DNA of 64,000 nt from Bacteroidota bacterium (GTDB lineage Bacteria > Bacteroidota > Bacteroidia > Bacteroidales > JAAUTT01). The position numbers and the translations under genes are program-made. The notes below the pieces were generated by a model. It saw nothing but the letters and a program-made list of their open reading frames with translations, did no database searches and was not told the DNA's origin. This document shows, in pieces, positions 32,699-41,553 of the stretch. The stretch lies in NCBI GenBank assembly GCA_023429135.1, contig JAEYWD010000094.1:62001-126000 (forward strand). The letters are read 5' to 3'. Numbering within the stretch: position 1 is the stretch's first letter; each line of letters starts with the position of its first letter.

Positions 32699-34381
32699 TT
32701 AATTTCCCATAACCGAGAAATCAAAAGGAACCGGATCTTTCAAAAGATTAGGATTGATAGAAACGTCAACTTCAGGGAATGGCAGTTTAAATGTTGAGTG
32801 TGTTGGGACAAATTTACTGCTATTCAGCGTTACAGCGCTGTTCGGATCTTTATAATAGGCTGTTAAACCATTATAAGAGCCTCTTTCCTGTTCACCTAAT
32901 TTAGAGATAGCCAAATCGGGTTCAAAATAGTGTAAGCGAACATAGTCGTACCAGTTGTCACCTTCATAAGCTAACTCTAATCTTCTTTCTTTAAAGACCT
33001 CCCAGAAATCAATGGAAGTTTTAGGTGTCCAACCTGAAATGGCTCTTGCACGAACGGCATTATAAGCTTTTAGTGCAGAAGCATCGGTAGTACTTGAATT
33101 AACAGTAGGCAGGAAAGCCTCGGCATAAACGAGGTAAATATCAGCTAAACGAAGAATATGAGTACTTAGGCTGGTTTTCATAAAGTCGGACGGTACACCT
33201 CCAGTTTCAGCAACGTGGTCTTCTTTGCTTCCAACAATATGTTTCACTCCGTAAGCGCCGGTTGGACTGGCAAAAACGCTTTCATTATCGTAGGTACAGG
33301 TAAAACCACCTTTGGTTCTCCACCAATTGGTATATTTATCATTTACCATCATCATGGTAGCTTTACGTCGTGCATCGGTGTTATTCCTTGTTTTGGATTT
33401 GGCATCTTCTCCGAACGCATTCTGCAAATCGATAGAAGGACCCGACCAGGTTCCCCAACCATCGCCATGACCGGTGAAGTTCTGAACAGCCAAGTCGGCC
33501 TGCATAGCATTCTGCGGTCCCCAATCGGAGGCAACCACCCAGTGCCATGATATTAAATTCTCAGGATTACGATTCCCTTTCGAAATAGTGAAAAGATCAG
33601 CATAATTTTCGGTGAGAGCCAGACCACTTTCATTAATTACCTTGCCGGCATACAATTTAGCTTTTTCAAGATCATCGGCATTTCTGGTTCCGCTTTGTCC
33701 CAAACCTGAGCGGGTAAGGTAAACTTTTGCAAGTAAACCATAGGCAGACCATTTATTAATACGGCCAGGCAAACCTTGGGCAGGAAGAAGATCAGAAGCC
33801 TGAGTTAAAGTTCTGACAATGTATTCATAAATGTCGGCTGCAGTATTTTTCATCACATTGGATGCCTGTCCGTTTTCAATCAACTTCGAGTTGCTGTGAA
33901 TAATTGGAGCATCGTGGAACATTCTTACAAGATAAAAGTAAGCCATTGCTTTCCATACCATTGCTTCGCCAATTACAGCATTTTTAACTTCGGGGCTGCA
34001 GTTTGGTCCGGCTTTCTTGGTAACATTCTCGATAACGCTGTTGCAATATGCAACCGCAGTCCATACAGAGTTGGAAGCATTTAAAAGGTCGGTTGTGGAA
34101 CCGGTAACCGAGAAACTAAAGAACGGATCGGTACCTCCTTTGTTAGCATTACCTGCCATAGCATCGCCAATGGCGAGAAATGCTCTTTGATAATCGAACC
34201 AAACACCTCCGTAAAGAGGGTTAGCCGATTGATACAACTGATCGTCAGTATTATAAAAACTATCGGTTGTATAGGAATCTTCGGGCGGACGGTGTAAGAA
34301 ATCTTCCGAACACGCATTGCCAATAAATATGAGCAGAACAATTAAAAAGAACTTGCTTTTGTTATATAATAATTTTCTCAT
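32699..34381 (-). CDS. SusD/RagB-family glycan-binding lipoprotein (PUL1)
   Basis: This 560-residue lipoprotein (Cys24 in GNACSEDF) has the SusD fold marks: DSFYNTDDQLYQSANPLYGG, the TPR-like helical block AMVWKAMAYFYLVRMFHDAP, INKWSAYGLLAKVYLTRSG, and the C-terminal RLADIYLVYAEAFL and FKERRLELAYEGDNWYDYVR. It forms the lid of the SusCD outer-membrane transporter and binds oligosaccharide at the surface. It is 12 bp downstream of the partner SusC and followed by the glycan-binding lipoprotein. Ligand cannot be read; the GH5 next door suggests a beta-glucan or mannan. Confidence 0.95.
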   Translation of the reverse strand: MRKLLYNKSKFFLIVLLIFIGNACSEDFLHRPPEDSYTTDSFYNTDDQLYQSANPLYGGVWFDYQRAFLAIGDAMAGNANKGGTDPFFSFSVTGSTTDLLNASNSVWTAVAYCNSVIENVTKKAGPNCSPEVKNAVIGEAMVWKAMAYFYLVRMFHDAPIIHSNSKLIENGQASNVMKNTAADIYEYIVRTLTQASDLLPAQGLPGRINKWSAYGLLAKVYLTRSGLGQSGTRNADDLEKAKLYAGKVINESGLALTENYADLFTISKGNRNPENLISWHWVVASDWGPQNAMQADLAVQNFTGHGDGWGTWSGPSIDLQNAFGEDAKSKTRNNTDARRKATMMMVNDKYTNWWRTKGGFTCTYDNESVFASPTGAYGVKHIVGSKEDHVAETGGVPSDFMKTSLSTHILRLADIYLVYAEAFLPTVNSSTTDASALKAYNAVRARAISGWTPKTSIDFWEVFKERRLELAYEGDNWYDYVRLHYFEPDLAISKLGEQERGSYNGLTAYYKDPNSAVTLNSSKFVPTHSTFKLPFPEVDVSINPNLLKDPVPFDFSVMGN

Positions 34382-34393
34382 GGATTGCGGAAA

Positions 34394-37300
34394 TTAAAAT
34401 GAAACATTTAAACCGAATGAATAAATCCTTGGCGACGGGTACCTTCCGTTATCAAGTCCAAATACATAAGGATCGAGTGTGTCCTGACCAATTTCAGGGT
34501 CGAAACCTGTGTATTTTGTAAAAGTGACAAGGTTCTGGACACTGGCACTCAGTTTTAGCTGTTGAATACCAAACTTGGATATTAATGAATTTGGCACATT
34601 GTAAGCAAGGCTTACGTTTTTAACCCTGAGGAAAGAACCATCTTCAAGATATCTGTCGGACATACGGAGGTTCTGGTTTGGATCGCCCCAATGAGCACGT
34701 GGAACATCGGTATCGGGATTCATAACGCGAACGTTGGTAACATCTTCGAACCAGTTGTTAACTCCATTTGCCGGATATACAATACTGGGATCAATAGCTT
34801 CAAGCTTGGCCCTGTTTGTAACAAGCTGCAACTGGTTATCCCATTGACTTGTCATAGAACTGATGTTTCTTCCAAAATAGTTGAACAACTTGTTGCCATA
34901 CTGACCCATGAGGAAAACATTCAGTTCAAAACCTTTGAAACGGAAAGCATTGGTTACACCAAAGGAGAACTTAGGCATCGAAGATCCAAGAATGGTACGG
35001 TCGTACTCGTCAATTAGACCATCAGGTGTTCCGTCGGGGCCACTAATATCTTCAAATTTAAGGTCGCCTGGGAATACGGTATTGTCGCGGTTGAAAACAG
35101 GATTGCCGCTGTTGTCAACTTTAAATCCTTTGGGTTTCGGACTGTCGAGAATGTCCTGCATGTCCTTGTAAACGCCTGCAACTTTGTATCCGTAGAAGTT
35201 ACCAATTGGCTGACCGGCTTCAGTAACTGTAATAAGGTCGAACCACTGTGCATAACCATATAGTTTGGCATCGCTTGTACCTATGTTAACCAGTTCGTTG
35301 CGGTTAAATGTAAGGGCAACATCGGTATCCCACTGGAAATCGCCTGTAAAATTCTTTGTCGATAAAGAGAATTCGAGACCTTTGTTCTGAATTTCGCCAA
35401 AGTTACCCATAGGAGCCTTCATGTTGAAGGCGGGGTTGCCGCTTGTTCCCATGTACGAAGGCAACTGCATCTGCATAAGCATATCTTTGGAAGTCTTCAT
35501 ATAAGCTTCAATAGTAAGGTCAATTCTGCTGTTGAAGAACGAAAGATCAAGACCGAGGTTTGTCATTTCTGAAGTCTCCCAGCGAATATTTGGATTGGCA
35601 AAGTTCGACATGCGGAACCCCGCTCCCAGGTTAGTAGGAAGTTTTGCTAACGAAGAACCCCACCGGTAACCGCCGATGTTCTGATTTCCAGTTTGTCCCC
35701 AGCCTAATCTTAATTTAAGATTGTTCATGGTTTGATTAACCGACTGCATAAAAGGTTCGTTCGAGATTTTCCATGAACCTGCAACAGCAGGGAAGTAAGC
35801 CCAACGATTGTTCGGACCAAAATTGGAAGATCCGTCAGCACGGTAAGTAAATGTTATGAAATACTTGTCGGAGAAATTGTAGTTCAAACGGGTATAGTAT
35901 GAGCTAAGTGCACCCGATCCTCTACCTGAACCAACCGCCATCGACTTAAGGTCGCCAAGACCTGGCTCATGAATATCGTTTGTAGGTAATGATTTGGATT
36001 CACCACTCATATACTCATAACCCCATGAAGATGCTTCCTGACCTACCATGGCAGTAATGTTATGCTTTGTAGCCAGACTAACATTATAAGTCAGGTAGTT
36101 CTTAAATTGCCAGAAAGTATTCTGATTGTAACGTTTCGAAGAAGAGTTCTGATCGTTAATAACAGTACCGTATTTATAGGTTGGTTTGAAGGCATAACCA
36201 TTGGTATAACCCAGGTCACCACCAAGTTCCGATCTTAATTGAAGTCCTTTGAAGAGTTTGATATCCGCATAAATGTTGCCAAGCAAACGGGTACGTTTCA
36301 TCTGGTTTTCTTCGTCCAGAGCTTTTGCAATGGGGTTTATACGGCCACTCACACCTTCGCCGGTTGCAGTAGCATAAGTTCCGTCGAGATTATAAACCGG
36401 AACATCAGGAGTTTGCTTGGCTGCAGTTTGAATAATACCACCTGTTTGGTCGTACAAACCAATATGATCAGTAGTATTGGAAAGCATCAGGCTGGTACCT
36501 GTTTTTAACCACTTTTTCAAATCAGAATCAATATTAGCACGGAAGGAATACCTGGTAAAGTCAGAACCTACAATAGTACCATCCTGTTTATAGTATCCGC
36601 CGCTAAGTGCATACTGAGCAACATTTGAACCGCCTGTAGCTGTTAAGTTATGACTCTGCATTGGTGCAACACGGAAAATTTCATCCTGCCAGTTAGTACC
36701 TTCACCAAGTAAAGATGGATCGGCAAATTCGGCACGAGGAGTTTTGCCGTTTGTTTCAGCGGAAAGGTCGTTCTGATATTCGGCAAATTCACGAAGGTTC
36801 ATTAATTTCAAACGTTCAACCTGTGTTTGAACTCCATACATTCCTTCGTAAGTAAACTTAGCACTGTTGGCTTTTCCACGACGTGTGGTGATGAGCACAA
36901 CACCGTTTGATCCACGAGAACCGTAAATAGCAGTGGCCGAAGCATCCTTCAGAATTTCCATCGAAACGATATCTGATGGGTTGATACTGGACAATGCCGA
37001 AAAAGCAGTTTTTCCACCACCACCTGCTGAACCTAAACCTACATCGTATACAGAACCCAGTGATGAAGAAATAGGCACACCATCAATTACATATAATGGT
37101 TCTGCATCGGAGTTTAAGGTTGATGTACCACGGATACGGATGGAGCTTGATGAACCAGGCTGACCCGAAGTTTGGATTGCGGTTACACCGGCAGCCCTTC
37201 CCTGAAGTGCCTGATCAAGACTTGAATTGATAGAGGCTTTAACCTTATTTTCGTTTACCGAAACGGAAGAACCCGACAAATCACTTTTCTTGCTGGTACC

Positions 37301-38023
37301 ATAACCAATTACCACAACTTCTTCCAGTTTTTCGACATCGGGAATCAAAACAATATTGATTTCGGTGCGGCCTTGTACTGAAATTTTTTCAGTCATATAA
37401 CCAACATATGAGAAAACCAGAACAGAATTACCGGTAGGCACCTCAATTGCAAACTTTCCGTTAATATCGGAAGTAGTACCTAATGTAGTTCCGTCGACAA
37501 CAATATTAACACCTGGTAACGCCTCGTTAGTTGCCTGATCCACAATTGTACCTTTAACGGTAATATTCTGGGCAATACTGCTGATGGTTATACTTCTCTG
37601 CAGGGCCAGTTCGTTGCGTTCAACCGGACGAAATACCTCGGGAAGAATTGCATTAAGAAATCTGTTTTTCTTCTTCACCGGATAAATAACGTAGTATTCG
37701 TTGTTGATTTGTTCACACCGCAGATCGGTGTTACTCAGAAGCCGGTCAATAGAAGCTTCCAGACCTTCCTTTGAGATCTGCTCAACAGACACATCCGAAT
37801 ATTTCTTGTCTAATAATCCGGCTTCATAGGAAAAATTAACCTGAAATTGTTTTGCAAGAGCATCAAAAGCTTGATTAAGGGTTACACCAGTATCCTCATT
37901 AGCCTGAGATTTCGTAAAATTAGATCCGTTTGCAAGCAATTGCTGCGAAAATGTATTTGCATACATCAGACAGAATGCCAAAACCAGATACAATTTGCTT
38001 CGCCAAAATAGTGGTTTTTTCAT
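34394..38023 (-). CDS. SusC/RagA TonB-dependent transporter with STN domain (PUL1)
   Basis: This 1209-residue outer-membrane protein has, after a signal peptide (to about 27), an STN signalling domain (45-115), a CarboxypepD_reg domain (about 153-228), the TonB-linked plug beginning with EEVVVIGYGTSKKSDLSGSS (234-253) and ALQGRAAGV..RIRGTSTLN, and a C-terminal barrel ending in -GLNVSF. It imports oligosaccharides caught with SusD. The STN domain passes the substrate signal to the FecR at 38141, and so to the ECF sigma factor at 39381, in the FecA-like route. The 117-bp leader before it has no clear primary promoter; an ECF-type promoter is expected. Confidence 0.95.
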   Translation of the reverse strand: MKKPLFWRSKLYLVLAFCLMYANTFSQQLLANGSNFTKSQANEDTGVTLNQAFDALAKQFQVNFSYEAGLLDKKYSDVSVEQISKEGLEASIDRLLSNTDLRCEQINNEYYVIYPVKKKNRFLNAILPEVFRPVERNELALQRSITISSIAQNITVKGTIVDQATNEALPGVNIVVDGTTLGTTSDINGKFAIEVPTGNSVLVFSYVGYMTEKISVQGRTEINIVLIPDVEKLEEVVVIGYGTSKKSDLSGSSVSVNENKVKASINSSLDQALQGRAAGVTAIQTSGQPGSSSSIRIRGTSTLNSDAEPLYVIDGVPISSSLGSVYDVGLGSAGGGGKTAFSALSSINPSDIVSMEILKDASATAIYGSRGSNGVVLITTRRGKANSAKFTYEGMYGVQTQVERLKLMNLREFAEYQNDLSAETNGKTPRAEFADPSLLGEGTNWQDEIFRVAPMQSHNLTATGGSNVAQYALSGGYYKQDGTIVGSDFTRYSFRANIDSDLKKWLKTGTSLMLSNTTDHIGLYDQTGGIIQTAAKQTPDVPVYNLDGTYATATGEGVSGRINPIAKALDEENQMKRTRLLGNIYADIKLFKGLQLRSELGGDLGYTNGYAFKPTYKYGTVINDQNSSSKRYNQNTFWQFKNYLTYNVSLATKHNITAMVGQEASSWGYEYMSGESKSLPTNDIHEPGLGDLKSMAVGSGRGSGALSSYYTRLNYNFSDKYFITFTYRADGSSNFGPNNRWAYFPAVAGSWKISNEPFMQSVNQTMNNLKLRLGWGQTGNQNIGGYRWGSSLAKLPTNLGAGFRMSNFANPNIRWETSEMTNLGLDLSFFNSRIDLTIEAYMKTSKDMLMQMQLPSYMGTSGNPAFNMKAPMGNFGEIQNKGLEFSLSTKNFTGDFQWDTDVALTFNRNELVNIGTSDAKLYGYAQWFDLITVTEAGQPIGNFYGYKVAGVYKDMQDILDSPKPKGFKVDNSGNPVFNRDNTVFPGDLKFEDISGPDGTPDGLIDEYDRTILGSSMPKFSFGVTNAFRFKGFELNVFLMGQYGNKLFNYFGRNISSMTSQWDNQLQLVTNRAKLEAIDPSIVYPANGVNNWFEDVTNVRVMNPDTDVPRAHWGDPNQNLRMSDRYLEDGSFLRVKNVSLAYNVPNSLISKFGIQQLKLSASVQNLVTFTKYTGFDPEIGQDTLDPYVFGLDNGRYPSPRIYSFGLNVSF

Positions 38024-38140
38024 AGTGAAATAGATGTTTTAAATAGTTGTTTTAGTTAATTAATTTTTTTTCTCTGTAGCTGTTAGCTGTTACAGATAAT
38101 GCTTTGAATTAAGTGTTTGTCGTTTTTGTTTCATAGTAGT

Positions 38141-39154
38141 TTAATTTTCATGTTTTCTGTCAATATTTACATTATTACCATCACGTTTTATATCAAGATT
38201 AAATAGTTTTTCCAGTGTTTTAAAGAGTACATCTACATTATTGGTTGGGGCTGCGATTTTTATCCGTTTCGTATTCAGCCCCGAATCTTTTATTTCTACA
38301 TGCACACCATAAGTTTCCTGAATGATTTGCGTTAACTCAAGCAGCGAAATATCGTCGAACATAAGTTTGTGGGATGTCCAATAAGAATAGATGTCGGGAT
38401 TTACCTTCTTTTTGGTTATTTTACTATCGGTTTTTGAATATTCAATATAATCCCCTGGCTTCATATCAATCTCCTTCACATTCGAAATATTGTCGAAATG
38501 AAGTTTGATACTGCCTGTACTCAGAATTACTTTTGTGTTGGCCTTTCGGTTTGTTACGTTAAAGCTGGTACCAACAACTTCAATGGTTACATCTTCGGCA
38601 TGGACCAAAAATTTGGCCTGCCCCGTTCCAGTTTTCTTTGTTACATTGAAAAAAGCCTCGCCTTCGAGCCATACTTCGCGGGTCTTGTTTGCATCCCACA
38701 CATCTATATAGGTTAACTTGGAGTTGCCGTTAAGGGTAACATGTGAACTATCGGGAAGAATTACCTCTTTCAGTTCGCCATAATTTGAAAATACAACCTG
38801 ACGAGCAGGGTCTTCGACCCTAAATATATTGGTTAATATTAATATTCCAGCAACAATGGCGGCAGCAAGGCCGGCCCAAACAGAAATACGGCGGACATTC
38901 CAATGGCCCGACTGCCGGGAGTGATACCTGATATCCTTCCAGAGATCTTTCACTTCCGATTTCTGAAGCAGCTTTTGTTCCACACCTAGTGCCTCAACTA
39001 TTTTCCGGGCGTCGGAAATTTCTTTCGATAGCTCCGAATGGTCTTCAATAAACTGATTCCAGAATTCGTGGTCGGACTTTTCCGGCTGAAGCACCCATTT
39101 CTTGAACCCGGCGTGAAAGATAAAATCTTCCGAATCTTTAAAAATTATTTCCAT
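38141..39154 (-). CDS. FecR-family anti-sigma factor (PUL1)
   Basis: This protein of 337 residues reads from ATG 39154; an ATG at 39181 would add nine. A cytosolic N-terminal region (FIFHAGFKKWVLQPEKSDHE) is followed by one transmembrane helix (about 92-108, AGLAAAIVAGILILTNIF) and the FecR periplasmic domain (EVILPDSSHVTLNGNSKLTY, REVWLEGEAFFNVTK, TSFNVTNRK, GSIKLHF). A C-terminal DUF4974 secretin-like part is present (FDDISLLELTQIIQETYGVH). It takes the signal from the STN domain of the neighbouring SusC and releases the ECF factor encoded upstream. Confidence 0.92.
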   Translation of the reverse strand: MEIIFKDSEDFIFHAGFKKWVLQPEKSDHEFWNQFIEDHSELSKEISDARKIVEALGVEQKLLQKSEVKDLWKDIRYHSRQSGHWNVRRISVWAGLAAAIVAGILILTNIFRVEDPARQVVFSNYGELKEVILPDSSHVTLNGNSKLTYIDVWDANKTREVWLEGEAFFNVTKKTGTGQAKFLVHAEDVTIEVVGTSFNVTNRKANTKVILSTGSIKLHFDNISNVKEIDMKPGDYIEYSKTDSKITKKKVNPDIYSYWTSHKLMFDDISLLELTQIIQETYGVHVEIKDSGLNTKRIKIAAPTNNVDVLFKTLEKLFNLDIKRDGNNVNIDRKHEN

Positions 39155-39380
39155 TCTTAAACAAATTTCAATGCTCTTCACCTCAAAAGAAGGCCTTCAA
39201 TCTACCTTCTTTGCAATCGATTTCAAAAAATGGTTATAACTCATTTAATTTCAACCATTAAAATTGAAAATATTGCGATTAAAAATTTTAGTCAGAACCT
39301 TATAACTATAAAAGGCAATACCTAAATTTTTGTATGCACCGTTTTAAAAAAAAAATGAAAAAAATAATAAAAACTTTTGG

Positions 39381-39992
39381 CTACCTCCTGTACATTCTCA
39401 TAATCAGGAACATGCTTATTATTTTACTGTTCCCAACTTCTTGCCTTAAAGTTTTGATGGCTTTAAAAATTATTGTCCTGGCCGACTGATAACTTATGGA
39501 CATCACCTCTGATATCTCATCGTACCCAAGCTCCTGATAAAATTTAAGATAAATGGCTTCCTTCTGACGTTTGCTTAATTTCTGCAAAAGCACTTTTACC
39601 TTTCCTTCCATTTCAAAATTTGTTTCCTCATCTATAAGCATATTTTCCACCGATGGTACCTGATTATCTTTCATCTCTTCGCTCTCATTATTCTCGAACC
39701 GGAGATGTATTATTTTACCACTGTTACGCGCTATTTTGCGCCGAAGACTTTTTAAAAGATAGAACTTAATATTATTGGTAGTACCCAGGTTGGAACGGTG
39801 ATTAATCAGCTCATAGAAAAGCTCCTGAATGCAGTCTTTTACAAAATCGCCATTATTGTTGAACTTGATTCCATAATTGTAGAGTGCATCAATATGAGAA
39901 TGATAGATTTTAGAAAGAGCAGTTTCATTTCCTTCTTTAAATTTATCCCAAACAACCGCATCACTAAGTTCTGAAAAAGCATGGGTGCTCAT
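39381..39992 (-). CDS. ECF sigma factor (PUL1 regulator)
   Basis: This 203-residue sigma-70 family protein has region 2 (YNYGIKFNNNGDFVKDCIQE, LFYELINHRSNLG, IKFYLLKSLRRKIAR) and region 4 (LQKLSKRQKEAIYLKFYQEL, YDEISEVMSISYQSARTIIF, KAIKTLRQEV). The AIYLKFYQELGYDEIS text is typical of the Bacteroidota SusC/FecR-linked ECF group. It is encoded 200 bp upstream of the FecR gene and is expected to drive the PUL1 SusC operon. No other regulator of PUL1 is visible. Confidence 0.93.
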   Translation of the reverse strand: MSTHAFSELSDAVVWDKFKEGNETALSKIYHSHIDALYNYGIKFNNNGDFVKDCIQELFYELINHRSNLGTTNNIKFYLLKSLRRKIARNSGKIIHLRFENNESEEMKDNQVPSVENMLIDEETNFEMEGKVKVLLQKLSKRQKEAIYLKFYQELGYDEISEVMSISYQSARTIIFKAIKTLRQEVGNSKIISMFLIMRMYRR

Positions 39993-40275
39993 CCGCAGGA
40001 ATCAGTTTTTATAATCACAAATGTAAAAATTATTCAATATCAATGATTGTCAGTATTTATTAAAGTGTAAAAGTAACAACTAAAATTAAATCCTAAATAA
40101 ACATGAACTTATTTACATATTTATCAGAATGTATTTAGAATGCTTCTAAAATAAAAGTTTATTGTACATTCAATTTAATTTTTATTAAATATTGATTTAT
40201 TTTGTGCCTGCTTTTTTAAGCACAACAATATATATTTTAGCTATATACAATTAAAGAAATTTAATATTTTAAAAA

Positions 40276-41493
40276 ATGAAACAATCAGTTGCAATATTAT
40301 GTGCAGGAGGACCCGCACCGGGTATCAATACCGTAATCAGTTCGGTTACCAAAGTTTTTCTTCGGAACGGATTTGAAGTAATTGGAGTACACGAAGGATA
40401 TAAAACTCTTTTCAAAGGCGAGCCCAATATCGAGAAACTCGATTTTATGCATGCTGACAGCATTTACAGCCGTGGTGGTTCAGCGCTCCGTATGAGTCGT
40501 TTCAAGCCTAAAGATGACGATTTCAAACCTGATTTTTTTGAAAAATTCAATGTTAAACTTTTGGTTACAATCGGTGGCGACGATACAGCTTCAACTGCTG
40601 CACGTTTAACAAAATATCTGCAATCGAAAAACCTGGATGTTAAAAACATTCACGTTCCAAAAACCATCGACAACGACTTACCTCTTGCCGAAGGTATTCC
40701 AACATTTGGTTACCACTCTGCTAAAGAAGAAGGCGTTCGCTTGGCAACCACCGTTTATGAAGATGCACGTACCAGCGGAACCTGGTTTGTTGTAGCTGCC
40801 ATGGGTCGCGAAGCTGGTCACCTTGCTCTGGGTATTGGTGCTTCGGTTCACTATCCTATGATCATCATTCCTGAGATGTTCAACAAAACCAAACTTACTT
40901 TCGAAGCCATTACCAACCTGGTTGTTTCGTCTATTCTGAAGAGAAAAATTATGGGTATTGACTATGGTTGCGCCATCATCAGCGAAGGTGTGTTTCATTT
41001 CATGAGCGACGAAGAAATTATTGGTTCGGGCATTCAGTTCACCTACGACGATCATGGTCACCCTGAATTAGGAAACGTTTCGAAATCACATATTTTCAAT
41101 TACCTGTTACAGGTGAAATTAAAAGCTCTTGGTCTCAATGTAAAAAGTCGTCCCAACGAAATGGGTTACGAACTCCGTTGCTGTCGCCCCATTGCATACG
41201 ACTTAAACTATGCCACCCAGTTAGGTTTAGGCGTTTACAAGCTTTACAGCGAAGGTAAGAGCGGTTGCATGGTTACCCTTAACCAGAATAACGAAATTGC
41301 TCCTCTTTACCTCAAAGATGTATCGGACGAAAAAGGAAAAGTTATTCCTCGCCTGGTTAACATCGAATCGGCAAGGTTTAAACTGACCATCGAAAACAAT
41401 CTTCATTACATCACCTCTGAGGATTATGAAGCTGCAAAAAAATATGTTCAGAACCCCGAAGAATACGACTTCAAGAAGATTTTGAACTGGTAA
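40276..41493 (+). CDS. pfp: Diphosphate-type 6-phosphofructokinase
   Basis: This 405-residue phosphofructokinase catalyses the fructose-6-phosphate to fructose-1,6-bisphosphate step. The phosphoryl-donor loop reads GGDDT (100-104), with Asp103 where ATP enzymes have Gly, and the catalytic block reads PKTIDND (128-134), with Lys129 where ATP enzymes have Gly. Both changes mark PPi-dependent enzymes, which work reversibly. MGREAGHLAL (176-185) is the substrate loop. Plus-strand single gene with a strong terminator 4 bp after the stop. The 283-bp spacer upstream is AT-rich and holds both its promoter and that of the divergent ECF gene. Confidence 0.92.
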   Translation: MKQSVAILCAGGPAPGINTVISSVTKVFLRNGFEVIGVHEGYKTLFKGEPNIEKLDFMHADSIYSRGGSALRMSRFKPKDDDFKPDFFEKFNVKLLVTIGGDDTASTAARLTKYLQSKNLDVKNIHVPKTIDNDLPLAEGIPTFGYHSAKEEGVRLATTVYEDARTSGTWFVVAAMGREAGHLALGIGASVHYPMIIIPEMFNKTKLTFEAITNLVVSSILKRKIMGIDYGCAIISEGVFHFMSDEEIIGSGIQFTYDDHGHPELGNVSKSHIFNYLLQVKLKALGLNVKSRPNEMGYELRCCRPIAYDLNYATQLGLGVYKLYSEGKSGCMVTLNQNNEIAPLYLKDVSDEKGKVIPRLVNIESARFKLTIENNLHYITSEDYEAAKKYVQNPEEYDFKKILNW

Positions 41494-41496
41494 AAC

Positions 41497-41527
41497 AAAA
41501 AAGGCTGCCGAATGGCAGCCTTTTTTG
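41497..41527. terminator. Strong bidirectional terminator
   Basis: AAAAAAGGCTGCC (41497-41509) pairs fully with GGCAGCCTTTTTT (41514-41526) around GAAT, giving a 13-bp perfect stem with A and T tracts on both sides. It serves the phosphofructokinase gene on plus and the GH20 gene on minus, whose stops flank it. Confidence 0.9.
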
Positions 41528-41553
41528 TTTTATGACATTTAAACCATTTTTCT

